The notes under the pieces: generated by a model
The model's database searches: none
What the model saw: only the letters and a program-made list of their open reading frames with translations
Told to the model about the DNA's origin: nothing
Position numbers and translations under genes: made by a program
Assembly: GCF_029633915.1 (NCBI RefSeq)
Contig: NZ_CP091092.1
Span: 806,001-870,000 of the forward strand
Source: Methanomicrobium antiquum
Lineage (GTDB): Archaea > Halobacteriota > Methanomicrobia > Methanomicrobiales > Methanomicrobiaceae
Length of the DNA stretch: 64,000 bases
Reading direction: 5' to 3'
Part shown: in pieces, positions 1-9,817 of the stretch
Position numbering within the stretch: position 1 is the stretch's first letter
Layout of the letters: every line of letters begins with the position of its first letter

Positions 1-187
1 CAAAATAAATTCCTGGTATTGCGCATAAATTCTCAGATAAAAAAAAGTACTCATAAATCGTATGATGCTATATATTGAGTGTTGGCATAGTATCTGAAAA
101 ACCGATGGTATGAGTCAGTATTGAAATCTCAGTTTTTTATTTAAGTTAGCATCATATGGTTTATTGGCAAAGTGACGGCAACAAAAA

Positions 188-2884
188 ATGTCAGTCTCAA
201 AACAAGTATATTGCAAAGAAAACAAAGATAATAATAGGATGAGCAAAGAAGGACCAACACCTGCAATGAGGCAGTTTTACGAAATAAAGAAGAAATATCC
301 GGGAACTGTTCTTTTTTTTCAGATGGGTGACTTCTATGAAACTTTTGGCGAAGATGCAGAAGTAGTTTCAAGAGAACTGGAAATTACCTTAACATCCAGA
401 GGAAGGGATTTGAATGGTGAAAAAATGCCTCTCGCAGGTGTTCCCATTCATGCCGGAGAATCCTATATTGCACGCCTTGTTCGAAAAGGTTACAGAGTTG
501 CCGTATGCGACCAGATAGAGGATCCTAAAAAAGCCAAAGGAATTGTAAAACGTGATGTTGTCCGTATCATAACTCCCGGAACAATAATTGATTCCGGAAT
601 GCTTGGAGATTCAGGCCCGTCATATCTGATGTCGATATTTCCTGACAAAAAAAGGGAAGAATATGGAATTGCTTTTCTGGACATATCAACAGGAGAATTT
701 TTTATAACATCCTGTGACTCCTCTTTTGGATTATCAGATTTAAATTCAGAAATTGTAAAGTACCGTCCTTCTGAGTGTATTGTTCCTTCTTTTTCATCTG
801 ATGATTTAACCGGCAATCTCGAAAATTATGGAATTATAGTAACAAAATGTGCTGACTCTTCATTTGAACTTGAAAACGCAGAAAATTACCTTAAAAATCA
901 GTTCAAAGTTTCATCCCTAGAGGGTTATGGATGTATCGGAATGGATAATGCAGTTCGTGCGGCAGGTTCATGTCTGCTTTATGCCTGTGAAACCCAGATG
1001 ACAGAACTTGACCACATCAGGGGTTTCTCCACAAAAATAACATCAGGAAATATGTTTCTTGATGCAATAACACTCAGAAACCTGGAGGTTTTGGAAAACA
1101 TCAGATCAAAAGGTGTTGATACATCATTATTTGGAATACTAAATGAGACAAAAACACCGATGGGGAGCAGAATATTACGAAAATTCCTGACTGCTCCTTT
1201 AATTGATAAAGAAGAAATAGAAAATCGTCTTGATGCAGTTTCATATTTTATCAACCTCCCTCTGCTTCGTGATTCTGTAAGATCAGGCCTTAATAGATTT
1301 TCAGATATTGAAAGAATTGCTGGCAGAATATCATATGGAAATGCAGGACCGCGTGATCTTCTGGCACTAAAAAATTCACTTGAAAAAGCATCTTATGTAA
1401 AAGAGTCATTTTTGTTATCTGAATTAAAAAAACCTCAGCTGATTACAAAATCACTTGAAAACATAAGTGATATGGAAAACCTTCGTTCATTAATTGAAAG
1501 TGCAATCTGTGATGAGCCTCCAGTTTTAGCAAGAAACGGTGGAGTGATAAAAGAAGGTTATGATAAATCACTTGATAATTTAAGAAATATCTCTATATCC
1601 GGAAAAGACTGGATTGCCTCATTTCAACAGACAGAACGTGAAAGGACAGGAATAAAATCATTGAAAGTCGGCTACAATAAAGTTTTTGGCTATTTTATTG
1701 AAGTAACAAAATCAAATATCAGACAGGTGCCGCCTGAATACATAAGAAAACAGACAACTGCGAATGGTGAGAGATATACAATTCCAAAATTACAGGAAAA
1801 AGAATCTTTGATTACAAATGCAGAAGAAAAATTAACAGCCCTTGAATATGAGCTTTATCAGAATTTAATTGAAAAACTTAAGGTTCACATAGATACAATT
1901 CAGAAAACTGCGAGAAACATAGGTCTGATTGATGTTTATTGCACTCTTGCAGGGATTTCTCATTCAAACAATTATGTTCGTCCGGTAATTGAGGATTCAA
2001 ATCGTCTCTTGATAACCAACGGCCGTCATCCTGTTGTAGAAAGAAATCTTCAGTGCAGTTTTGTACCAAACGATGCCGACATTGACTCGTCAGAAAACCA
2101 GATATTAATCATCACCGGCGCTAATATGGCAGGAAAATCCACTTACATGCGTGAAGTGGCGCTGATATGCATAATGGCACAGATGGGATGTTTTGTTCCG
2201 GCTGATAATGCAGTAATAGGAATTGTAGATAGAATTTTTACAAGAGTAGGAGCATTTGATGATCTTTCAAGCGGGCAGAGCACATTTATGGTTGAGATGC
2301 TCGAACTTGCAAATATCCTAAACAATGTAAGTGACAAAAGTCTTGTAATACTTGATGAAATTGGAAGAGGTACAAGCACTCTGGATGGTTTTTCCATAGC
2401 AAAATCTGTTTTGGAATTTTTGCACGGGAAAGGATCAAATGGTCCGAGAACTTTGTTTGCAACGCATTTTCATGAAATGGTTGACATAGAAACAGAGCTT
2501 AAAAGAGTAAAAAACTACCACTTTGCGGTAAAGGAAACAGGAGATGATGTGGTTTTCCTAAGAAAGCTTATTCCTGGTGCAACTGACAGAAGCTATGGTA
2601 TTCACGTGGCACGGCTTGCAGGAATACCAAAGAAAGTAATCACAAGATCTGAGACGATTTTAAAGGATGAACAGGAAAAACAATACAGCCTGCAACCAGG
2701 CAAAAAGATTCCACGATACACTCAGCTTCTCTTGATGGACAACCCTGAGCCCGAAGCATCTCCAAAACATGATTCAATCCTTATTAAGAAAATAAAAGAG
2801 ACTGATCTTGATTCTATGAGTCCACGCGAGGCTCTTGCATTTTTGTATGAATTAAAAAAGGATTCAGGAGCTGAAAATAATTGA
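188..2884 (+). CDS. mutS: DNA mismatch repair protein MutS
   Basis: MutS recognises mispaired bases and recruits MutL using ATP. The protein has 898 residues, full length for bacterial-type MutS1. The mismatch-reading motif GDFYETF lies near residues 47-53, the Walker A motif GANMAGKST near 643-652 and the Walker B region LDEIGRGTS near 720. The family-typical N-terminus (TPAMRQFYEIK) begins just after a second in-frame ATG at 239, so that codon is a real alternative start. A TATA-like TTTATTTAAG near 134-143 supports a promoter just upstream. The stop codon overlaps the mutL start. MutS1 is patchy in archaea and is generally regarded as acquired from bacteria. Confidence 0.97.
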   Translation: MSVSKQVYCKENKDNNRMSKEGPTPAMRQFYEIKKKYPGTVLFFQMGDFYETFGEDAEVVSRELEITLTSRGRDLNGEKMPLAGVPIHAGESYIARLVRKGYRVAVCDQIEDPKKAKGIVKRDVVRIITPGTIIDSGMLGDSGPSYLMSIFPDKKREEYGIAFLDISTGEFFITSCDSSFGLSDLNSEIVKYRPSECIVPSFSSDDLTGNLENYGIIVTKCADSSFELENAENYLKNQFKVSSLEGYGCIGMDNAVRAAGSCLLYACETQMTELDHIRGFSTKITSGNMFLDAITLRNLEVLENIRSKGVDTSLFGILNETKTPMGSRILRKFLTAPLIDKEEIENRLDAVSYFINLPLLRDSVRSGLNRFSDIERIAGRISYGNAGPRDLLALKNSLEKASYVKESFLLSELKKPQLITKSLENISDMENLRSLIESAICDEPPVLARNGGVIKEGYDKSLDNLRNISISGKDWIASFQQTERERTGIKSLKVGYNKVFGYFIEVTKSNIRQVPPEYIRKQTTANGERYTIPKLQEKESLITNAEEKLTALEYELYQNLIEKLKVHIDTIQKTARNIGLIDVYCTLAGISHSNNYVRPVIEDSNRLLITNGRHPVVERNLQCSFVPNDADIDSSENQILIITGANMAGKSTYMREVALICIMAQMGCFVPADNAVIGIVDRIFTRVGAFDDLSSGQSTFMVEMLELANILNNVSDKSLVILDEIGRGTSTLDGFSIAKSVLEFLHGKGSNGPRTLFATHFHEMVDIETELKRVKNYHFAVKETGDDVVFLRKLIPGATDRSYGIHVARLAGIPKKVITRSETILKDEQEKQYSLQPGKKIPRYTQLLLMDNPEPEASPKHDSILIKKIKETDLDSMSPREALAFLYELKKDSGAENN

Positions 2885-4740
2885 ATAACTTAAAAGTAAA
2901 GCAGAAACAGAACCAGATACATCTTCTTGACGAAGCAACCATAAACAAAATTGCTGCCGGAGAGGTGGTTGAGCGTCCTGCATCCGTAGTAAAAGAGTTA
3001 ATTGAAAATTCTCTTGATTCAGGCGCTACTTCAGTCAGAGTTGATATTGGTTCTGACTCAGGAGGAATATTTCGTATAAGAGTTTTTGATGACGGTTCAG
3101 GGATGGACAGGGAATCTGCAATTTTATCTCTTAAGCGTCATGCAACAAGTAAAATTAACAATGTATCTGATCTTTTGCAGATTCATACTATGGGTTTTCG
3201 TGGTGAGGCGCTTGCCAGTATTGCAGGAGTTTCAAAATTAACTCTTATAACCAAAGTTCATCTGCCCGATGTAATCTCCGGTACGAAAATTGTTGTTGAG
3301 GGCGGCAATATTCTGGATATAAGCGATGCAGGATCACCTGAAGGAACATCGGTTCTTGTAGAGAATTTATTTTTTAATACTCCTGCAAGAAAAAAGTTTT
3401 TAAAATCAAGACAGACTGAATTCAATCATATTTACAATGTAATTGAACAAACTGCAATTGCAAACCGTGATGTTTCATTCCAACTTGTTCACAATGGAAA
3501 GGAAAAACTTTCTACCATAAAATCAGGTTCTTTAACCGAAACAATTGCATATTTATATGGAAGGGAAGTTGTAGAAAATCTTGTACCTCTAAAGTCAGCA
3601 ACTTCGTTTATGAAGGTTGAAGGATTATGCTCTCTGCAAAGCTTAAGTTATTCAAATTCAAAGCAGATTTTGATATCAATCAACAACCGTCCTGTTTCTT
3701 CACCAATGATATTAAAGGCTGTTAAGTCTGGATATGGAACTCTTCTACCAAAAGACAGGTACCCTGCCGCTTTTATAAATTTGACAATAGATAAGAATAT
3801 TGTCGATGTAAATGTTCATCCTGCAAAAAGAGAAGTAAGGATGTCAAGGGAAAATGAGATTTTTAAAGAAATTTCATCTGCTGTTAAAGAGGCACTTGAA
3901 TCCGGAAATTTAATTAACAGCGGTTCTTTAAATAATTCAAAATCTGCTGATAACAAAAAAACATCACAATACACTTTTAATGATTCAGCAAAACCGCTTT
4001 TTTGTGCTGACTCTGAAACAGTTTCATACAAAAAAGATAATCTGGCAACAAATCCTGCTACTGAATCAAAATCAGAATATCATCTACGTTTTACAACAAC
4101 TGATAATCAGTTAAGGCTTACTGAAAATTTTGATGAAAATGAACATGAGGTAAAGCTTCCGGAAATGGAAGTTTTGGGCCAGTTTGACTCAGCTTATATC
4201 ATTGCGGAAATAAAGAATCAAAACAGCGAAGAACTTGTCATAATTGATCAGCATGCGGCACATGAAAGAATTCTTTATGATCAGGTGTTAAAGGTGAGAG
4301 ATTCAGGGAAAAAAGCACAGGAACTTTTAGTTCCTGCAATACTTACACTAAAGACCCGTGAATCAGAAATTTTAAGTGAAAGTCTCCCGATGATAGCTGA
4401 TGAGGGATTTTTAATTGAGGAATTTGGGAAAAACACATTTGCTGTAAGATCAGTACCGCTGGTGTTGGGAAAAAGAATCGGGACTGAAATCCTAAATGAT
4501 ATACTAACAGATTTAATGGATGATAATTTAAAAACACTTGAAGCAAAAAAAGAGAAGATAACAACTACAATTGCATGCCGTGCGGCAATAAAGGCAGGTT
4601 CTAAATTAACTGATGAGCAGATGAAACGTCTTATAAATCAGCTTTCAAGGACAAAAACACCCTATACCTGCCCTCATGGAAGACCGACTATGATTGTTTT
4701 TTCAAGATCAAAACTTGATTCTATGTTTTTGAGAAGCTGA
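2881..4740 (+). CDS. mutL: DNA mismatch repair protein MutL, endonuclease type
   Basis: MutL couples mismatch recognition to strand removal. It starts with TTG inside the mutS stop (TTGA, 4 bp overlap), which implies translational coupling. The N-terminal GHKL ATPase motifs are clear (ELIENSLDSGA near residue 40, GFRGEAL near 104). The C-terminus carries the nicking-endonuclease motif DQHAAHERILYD near 454, with Asp where Glu is usual at the last position, plus the metal-site elements ACR near 565 and CPHGRP near 597. This predicts a MutL that nicks DNA itself, consistent with no mutH being visible here. The linker (about 340-420) is poorly conserved, as usual. Confidence 0.96.
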   Translation: MNNLKVKQKQNQIHLLDEATINKIAAGEVVERPASVVKELIENSLDSGATSVRVDIGSDSGGIFRIRVFDDGSGMDRESAILSLKRHATSKINNVSDLLQIHTMGFRGEALASIAGVSKLTLITKVHLPDVISGTKIVVEGGNILDISDAGSPEGTSVLVENLFFNTPARKKFLKSRQTEFNHIYNVIEQTAIANRDVSFQLVHNGKEKLSTIKSGSLTETIAYLYGREVVENLVPLKSATSFMKVEGLCSLQSLSYSNSKQILISINNRPVSSPMILKAVKSGYGTLLPKDRYPAAFINLTIDKNIVDVNVHPAKREVRMSRENEIFKEISSAVKEALESGNLINSGSLNNSKSADNKKTSQYTFNDSAKPLFCADSETVSYKKDNLATNPATESKSEYHLRFTTTDNQLRLTENFDENEHEVKLPEMEVLGQFDSAYIIAEIKNQNSEELVIIDQHAAHERILYDQVLKVRDSGKKAQELLVPAILTLKTRESEILSESLPMIADEGFLIEEFGKNTFAVRSVPLVLGKRIGTEILNDILTDLMDDNLKTLEAKKEKITTTIACRAAIKAGSKLTDEQMKRLINQLSRTKTPYTCPHGRPTMIVFSRSKLDSMFLRS

Positions 4741-4789
4741 AATTTGAAATAACACTAAAATTTTTTTAAAACAAAAAAAAGTAATTTTT

Positions 4790-5353
4790 TCAGGCGCTTA
4801 ATCTGCCCTGAACCATAAACCCTGTTATAATCTCGACAATACCGATTGCAATAATAAACAGACCTATCACCTGAACAATCAGAATTGTTCCAAGCATCGG
4901 AAATATTATCAGACAGATACCAAGGGCAATTGCAATAATTCCTGCTAATAAAAGGAGTAGTCTGTACCATTTGTTTTCAGCCTCTGCAGTAAGGCCAAGC
5001 CAGAGGTCACCAAGACCGTTTAAAAATGCCCATATTGCAATTAATACAGCTATTGTGATCCATAATATTTCAACGTTTAATACAGCAAGTAACCCTATAA
5101 TAAGGCCAATAATCCCCAATATAACAATCATTATTTTTGATTTCCCTGAATCCTTGTTTGTAAATCCTTTAATGATTGTTGAAATACTGAAGAGAATAAT
5201 AAGCGCTCCGATGAAGTATGCGAATAAATCCAGGAGCAGTGGTGCCCATACAAGCGCAATTCCCCCGAAAATGATTGCTATCAGGCCCTGTAGAAGAAAA
5301 ACCCACCAGTTTATTGGTGAAAATTCACTTTCAATAACTACAACTTCTTCCAT
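4790..5353 (-). CDS. DUF308/HdeD-family membrane protein
   Basis: A 187-residue integral membrane protein made almost entirely of hydrophobic helices after a short acidic N-terminus (MEEVVVIESEF). The repeated small two-helix pattern and segments such as FGGIALVWAPLLLDLF and PMLGTILIVQVIGL fit the DUF308 (HdeD-like) family. Bacterial HdeD is linked to acid resistance, but no biochemical role is known for archaeal members. It is convergent with mutL, with 49 bp between stop codons. A second DUF308-type protein is encoded at 35203-36099. Confidence 0.75.
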   Translation of the reverse strand: MEEVVVIESEFSPINWWVFLLQGLIAIIFGGIALVWAPLLLDLFAYFIGALIILFSISTIIKGFTNKDSGKSKIMIVILGIIGLIIGLLAVLNVEILWITIAVLIAIWAFLNGLGDLWLGLTAEAENKWYRLLLLLAGIIAIALGICLIIFPMLGTILIVQVIGLFIIAIGIVEIITGFMVQGRLSA

Positions 5354-5487
5354 TTAATCCTCGTTTATTTTTACCTGATTTATTACTTATATATGTTGTG
5401 GAGAGATAATATTCAGATATCTACAAAGAAACATTGTCGGGAAAGATGAGAAAAAAAGCTGTATATATCTTATTATTTAAAGTATGT

Positions 5488-6054
5488 CTAGAATCTGCAC
5501 ATATCAAAAATAATTCTCATGACATATAGTGTTTCGTCATCTAATTTTTTTTCCGCAATAATGTATGAGAGAAAACCTTTTGAATGAAAAATTTGTGCAG
5601 TTTCTGAAACCCCTGTGAGAGATGAAATAAGCAGCAGACATCTGCCGGTTTTAGACATAAAACCGGCAAGCATTCCGGCGAATTGCTCTATTGTCTCACG
5701 TCCTGTAATTCCACCGTCAAGTGCATATTCAAGCCAGTCATCAATTTTTTCTTCCGGTGCTGTTGGAAGATAAGGCGGATTGAAAAGAATAAGAGAGAAT
5801 TTTTTATTAAGGCAGGACATTAAACTGCACCTTATAACCTCAACTCCCGCTTCTTTTGCCATTTTACATGCATGCGGATTGATATCAACGGCAATTGTAT
5901 CTTTTGATATTTTGCAGATTTTTCCGGAGATAAAACCACTGCCAGTTCCAACTTCAAGAACATTATCGTTGGGCATTATATCTTTTAAGGCATATTCCAA
6001 AAGCAGATATGTATCTTCTTCAGGCTGGTAAACCTGTTTTTTGTAGTCATGCAT
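5488..6054 (-). CDS. HemK2/Mtq2-type protein glutamine methyltransferase
   Basis: A 188-residue class I SAM-dependent methyltransferase. The SAM-binding motif LEVGTGSGFISG is near residues 38-50, and the catalytic NPPYLP motif of N5-glutamine methyltransferases is near 96. It lacks the N-terminal helical domain of bacterial PrmC, like archaeal/eukaryotic HemK2 (Mtq2), which methylates the GGQ glutamine of class I release factor. In many Euryarchaeota this gene directly follows ksgA. Here a divergent HerA-like gene lies between them. The assignment rests on motif and size; the exact substrate is inferred. Confidence 0.85.
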   Translation of the reverse strand: MHDYKKQVYQPEEDTYLLLEYALKDIMPNDNVLEVGTGSGFISGKICKISKDTIAVDINPHACKMAKEAGVEVIRCSLMSCLNKKFSLILFNPPYLPTAPEEKIDDWLEYALDGGITGRETIEQFAGMLAGFMSKTGRCLLLISSLTGVSETAQIFHSKGFLSYIIAEKKLDDETLYVMRIIFDMCRF

Positions 6055-6174
6055 AAATTATAACATCCTGAACCACGTTCATGAAAAAAATTCCTGTCAG
6101 AACAATTGTATTCTTATTTATTAAACAAATATTGTTAAAAGCTTTCGAATACAAATATCGGGATAAGAAAATAT

Positions 6175-8004
6175 ATGGATCTTAAAATAGGTAAAGTAGG
6201 AGGGCGTGATTTTCATGTCAATGCACAGGAGCTGGTGACCGGCAGGACCTGCATTATCGCTCAGTCTGGCGCAGGCAAAAGCTGGAGCATAGCGGTTTTA
6301 TGTGAAAAAATGTGCCGGAATGGAATTGGCTTTTGCCTTATCGATACTGAAGGAGAATATTACTCTCTTAAAGAAAAATTTGACAATATATGGTGGATAG
6401 GAGCAGAAGGAGGTGACTCTGAGTGTGACGGGATAAAGATGGATTATGATATTGAAAAGATAAATATTCATCATATTCTCAAAAGAGCAGTCTCAGAAAG
6501 CATATCTGTGATATATGATGTATCTGAAGTGGATATGATACCGCGTGTTACGAAAATGGTTCACGCTTTATATGAAGTAGCAACTGATCAGAGAAAACCA
6601 TATCTTTTAATTGTTGAAGAGGCTGACAAGTTCATTCCCCAGTCAAAGGATTCAATAAAAAAAATCGAAGAAATATCAAGGAGAGGGCGTAAGAGAGGCC
6701 TTGGTCTTATGGTTGCAACCCAGCGTCCGGCGATAGTTACAAAAAATGTTTTGTCCCAGTGCAATAACCAGATAATTGGTAAGCTTTCAATAGAAAATGA
6801 TCTTAAGGCTGTCGGTCTCTTTTTCAGCTCAAAACAGGAGGTTGAGGAGCTGACAACTTTAAATCCCGGTGATTTTTTTGTCATGGGAAATTTAACCCAT
6901 GAAAAAACCAAGATGAGATTTGGAAGACGTGAGACACAACATCGAGGTCTGACTCCTATTCTTGAAGAAAGAGATATTCTGCCTGATGAAGAAATTGAAG
7001 AAATAGAAGAAATAGAAGAAATTATTGCAGAATCAGATAACGATGACACGGGAAGTATTTTCGACGATGATAATACTGCTGATTCAGAAGAATTTAAATC
7101 AGATTCTACTGAGATTTCAAAGATAGAAGATAATTCAGTGGCAGTCGCTGAAAAAATAGCTGAAGAAAAAAAAGTCAGGAAAAAAACAGAAACTGCAACC
7201 CCGAAGAAAAAAGTTTCAGGGCAAAAGAGTACTTCAGTAAAACCAAAGACTCTTGTTGCTGAAAGAATAAAAAAAGAGACTGTTTTGCCTGTTCTTCAAA
7301 GAGATGAGGCACTTGAAGCCGCACTGGGCAAATTAAGGAAAAAAAGACTTGGTTTTGGCGCTGAAGAAAAACTTATCTCAGCTGATTTGATTTATCTCCC
7401 TCTTATTAATATCTCTGTTAAATACATAGGAGGAGTCTTTAAAAAAACAACACGCAAATCGCATTTTTTAATTGATGGCAGAAACGGTATGTGTGCAGAT
7501 ATTTCTTCAGGAATTAAATTCAGACCATGTTTTTCAGAATATGTCGGTCTTGATGAGGCATGTGTTGCTATTCTTAGCAGTATGCCCATAAAAGGTGAAA
7601 CCGATGCAGGCATTGAAGCTCGAACACGTTTTGATAAAAAAACAGTTGAGAAATCGTTGTCTAACCTTGAAAATAAAAAATTAATTACACAATCCGATAC
7701 TATTGGTGAATCAGACAAGCCTGTATACGTTCCACTGGTTTCACATTCGCTTCCATCGATAAAATCAAAGGAAGCTGTATTTGATTTAAGAATGGGACCT
7801 GTTGATGGAGGATTTATTGAAAAACGGACTATAGAGGAGAGCGATATAAGGATAATTCTCAAAGTAATTGAAGCCACATCTGAAATTGTTGATTTCAGCA
7901 CTTTTTATTATCCTGTATTTAAAATCACAGCGGCATCAGGTTATGAAGAACGAACTGTATATATCGATGCTGTTACCGGAAAAGAGGCAAATCTTGATTT
8001 ATAA
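6175..8004 (+). CDS. HerA-like/DUF87 ATPase with C-terminal extension
   Basis: A 609-residue protein. The N-terminal P-loop ATPase has Walker A AQSGAGKSW (residues 29-37), Walker B LLIVEEADKF (about 143-152) and an Arg-rich RRGRKRGLG segment followed by ATQRPA, all typical of HerA/FtsK-type DUF87 ATPases that move DNA or protein substrates. It is followed by an acidic stretch built from a 9-bp tandem repeat (EIEEIEEIEE, nt about 6990-7025), a Lys-rich linker, and a C-terminal domain (about 350-609) I do not recognise. No NurA nuclease gene is adjacent. It is transcribed opposite to its neighbours on both sides. The substrate is unknown. Confidence 0.8.
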   Translation: MDLKIGKVGGRDFHVNAQELVTGRTCIIAQSGAGKSWSIAVLCEKMCRNGIGFCLIDTEGEYYSLKEKFDNIWWIGAEGGDSECDGIKMDYDIEKINIHHILKRAVSESISVIYDVSEVDMIPRVTKMVHALYEVATDQRKPYLLIVEEADKFIPQSKDSIKKIEEISRRGRKRGLGLMVATQRPAIVTKNVLSQCNNQIIGKLSIENDLKAVGLFFSSKQEVEELTTLNPGDFFVMGNLTHEKTKMRFGRRETQHRGLTPILEERDILPDEEIEEIEEIEEIIAESDNDDTGSIFDDDNTADSEEFKSDSTEISKIEDNSVAVAEKIAEEKKVRKKTETATPKKKVSGQKSTSVKPKTLVAERIKKETVLPVLQRDEALEAALGKLRKKRLGFGAEEKLISADLIYLPLINISVKYIGGVFKKTTRKSHFLIDGRNGMCADISSGIKFRPCFSEYVGLDEACVAILSSMPIKGETDAGIEARTRFDKKTVEKSLSNLENKKLITQSDTIGESDKPVYVPLVSHSLPSIKSKEAVFDLRMGPVDGGFIEKRTIEESDIRIILKVIEATSEIVDFSTFYYPVFKITAASGYEERTVYIDAVTGKEANLDL

Positions 8005-8089
8005 CTAAAATTGGATATTATAGAAAATTAATTTTTGATAGTGCTGAAAGATTCAATGAGAAGATTTCTCATGAATATTTGTATTTATT

Positions 8090-8860
8090 TTATTCAACGG
8101 CGTTTGAGAGATCTGAAAATTCCTTTAATGTCAGTTCTTCAGGACGTTTTTTTAATATTTCATCCGGACTTTTATAGATTATCTCTTTCACATTATCTTC
8201 TCCAAGAATGTGAGATGAGATCTTAAGTGCTTTTTTTAATGTTTTTCTTCTGTGTGAAAAAAGTTCACGCACTAATTTTGCATAAAAACTGCGGTCTTTG
8301 ATTGGATATGTAAGTTCCTTTTTTGGAGTGATTTTCACAACCATAGAATCAACCTCCGGCGGAGGAGAGAATGATTCTGGAGAAAGCTCCAAAAGAGGCA
8401 TTACTTTTGCATAAGTCTGAACCATAATAGATAGTCTTCCGCAATTTGATGTTCCGGGAAGAGCAATCATTCTTTCTGCAAACTCTTTCTGATACATTAA
8501 AACAGCTTCAGAAAAACCAAGTTCCAACAATCTGAATGTGATTTTTGAAGATGCGGAGTATGGCAGATTTGCCACAATCTTTTCAAAGGCGGGGAGCTCG
8601 CATTTTATTGCATCTCCGTGAATCAGCGTGAATCTGCCTGATTCAATCTCTTTTTGGAAAACAGATTTTAAATAGGAAGTTAATGTACCATCAAGTTCGA
8701 TGGCAATAACTTCTGCTCCCCTGTCTAATAGAGCACGTGTTAATACACCTCTGCCAGGGCCGATTTCAAGGACTTTTACACCTTTTACATCACAAAAATC
8801 TGATATTTTTTGAACTGCATCTTCATCAGAGAGAAAATGCTGATCATGTGGTGCTCTCAT
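8090..8860 (-). CDS. rsmA: 16S rRNA dimethyladenosine transferase KsgA/Dim1
   Basis: Dimethylates the two adjacent adenosines in the 3'-terminal hairpin of 16S rRNA, late in small-subunit assembly. The 256-residue protein shows QHFLSDE at the N-terminus, the SAM motif LEIGPGRGVLT (about 31-41) and the catalytic NLPYSASSKI motif (about 97). Its start overlaps the DUF655 stop by 4 bp (ATGA), and it is the last gene of the long minus-strand cluster. Confidence 0.96.
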   Translation of the reverse strand: MRAPHDQHFLSDEDAVQKISDFCDVKGVKVLEIGPGRGVLTRALLDRGAEVIAIELDGTLTSYLKSVFQKEIESGRFTLIHGDAIKCELPAFEKIVANLPYSASSKITFRLLELGFSEAVLMYQKEFAERMIALPGTSNCGRLSIMVQTYAKVMPLLELSPESFSPPPEVDSMVVKITPKKELTYPIKDRSFYAKLVRELFSHRRKTLKKALKISSHILGEDNVKEIIYKSPDEILKKRPEELTLKEFSDLSNAVE

Positions 8861-9420
8861 TTTGATGTAAACAGATGATACTTTACATTAGGATCTTCTA
8901 TTTCTTCGAGTATCCTTTTTACAATCATCTGATCCGGGTGTGGAATTGACTTGATACGTTCGCTTATATCAGCAAAATTTTCAAAAGGCTTTTTTTCGCG
9001 TTCTTCAAGTATTTCCCAGAGTAATTTCTTGCCTATTCCCGGAAGAAGATGAAGCATATGCTGTTTTGAGGTTATAGGCACGGCCTTGTTGAAGAAATCA
9101 ACATACCTGCCTTCGTTTTCCTTAACAATTGTTTCAACAGCATATGGCAGCTCAAGTTTTGCAGTCTGGGTAAGATCAGTATAGCCTATGCGCCTTTTCA
9201 CTCTCTCAATTTTGTCTCTTTCCTGATCTCCGATATAGACTCTGTCAATAGCCTGAAGATCAGATACTTTAGGCACAAGTTCAAGGAGTTTAAACTGTTC
9301 AATACCCATAGCCTGAACCAGCGGCTCCTTTTTAAACTGAGGGCGACGTGAATCGCCTATACCTGTCATAGGAAGGACATCAATAATTACTGCATAAAGC
9401 TCTTTCTTGTCACTTTTCAT
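8857..9420 (-). CDS. DUF655 family protein, predicted nucleic-acid binding
   Basis: A 187-residue archaeal DUF655 protein. The N-terminal part (about 1-100) is OB-like, with the family signature YAVIIDVLPMTG. The C-terminal part has a helix-hairpin-helix pattern (LLPGIGKKLLWEILEERE, about 124-141), a nucleic-acid binding element. The gene sits between rpo4 and ksgA, the usual archaeal order, and overlaps ksgA by 4 bp. Context suggests a role in RNA or ribosome metabolism, but the function is not established. Confidence 0.88.
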   Translation of the reverse strand: MKSDKKELYAVIIDVLPMTGIGDSRRPQFKKEPLVQAMGIEQFKLLELVPKVSDLQAIDRVYIGDQERDKIERVKRRIGYTDLTQTAKLELPYAVETIVKENEGRYVDFFNKAVPITSKQHMLHLLPGIGKKLLWEILEEREKKPFENFADISERIKSIPHPDQMIVKRILEEIEDPNVKYHLFTSK

Positions 9421-9444
9421 AAAAGGAAAAACCCCCCTTTTAAT

Positions 9445-9795
9445 TTAGAAATGAGCCAATACAAGGTCGAGAATCTCATCGAGTTCCTCGCCTGAGAGGG
9501 TAAAGCGCTCTTTTGCATATATTGCACGGAGCTCATCCCTTGATTTAGGCATAACTGATGCAATCCTGAATGCAATATCGGGCTTCATCTTCTCAAGGGT
9601 TTGTAATTTCTCAACAAGTTCCCTTGATTTCTCAGCGCTTGTTTTGGAGAGGTGATTGGCATGCTCGATGCTTCTACGCAGTTCATATGACATCTCTTTT
9701 CCGGATTCAAGGCGTGCAGCCTCTACTTTAAGCAAAGACTCGCGCAATTCCGGAAGTGTAATCCTCTCTTCGTTAATAATACCTTTTACTTTCAT
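9445..9795 (-). CDS. rpo4: RNA polymerase subunit Rpo4 (RpoF)
   Basis: Archaeal counterpart of eukaryotic Rpb4. With Rpo7 it forms the stalk of RNA polymerase. The 116 residues start MKVKGIINEERITLPE and contain the HRDC-like helical region ending in LSGEELDEILDLVLAHF. A GTG at 9804 lies in frame, but AGTGATT sits just upstream of the ATG at 9795 and works better as a ribosome binding site, so 9795 is preferred. It lies between the L21e and DUF655 genes in the common archaeal order. Confidence 0.93.
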   Translation of the reverse strand: MKVKGIINEERITLPELRESLLKVEAARLESGKEMSYELRRSIEHANHLSKTSAEKSRELVEKLQTLEKMKPDIAFRIASVMPKSRDELRAIYAKERFTLSGEELDEILDLVLAHF

Positions 9796-9817
9796 GCCAA
9801 TCACTATTGAAAAATGA

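Noticed and set aside
1-187. Gene at the left edge
   Set aside because: No convincing frame; the stretch holds a weak inverted repeat (GATGCTAT about 62-69 with ATAGTATC about 87-94) and a TATA-like element before mutS.
4971-5357. Plus-strand reading frame opposite the DUF308 gene
   Set aside because: A shadow of the membrane protein gene; no family resemblance and no ribosome binding site.
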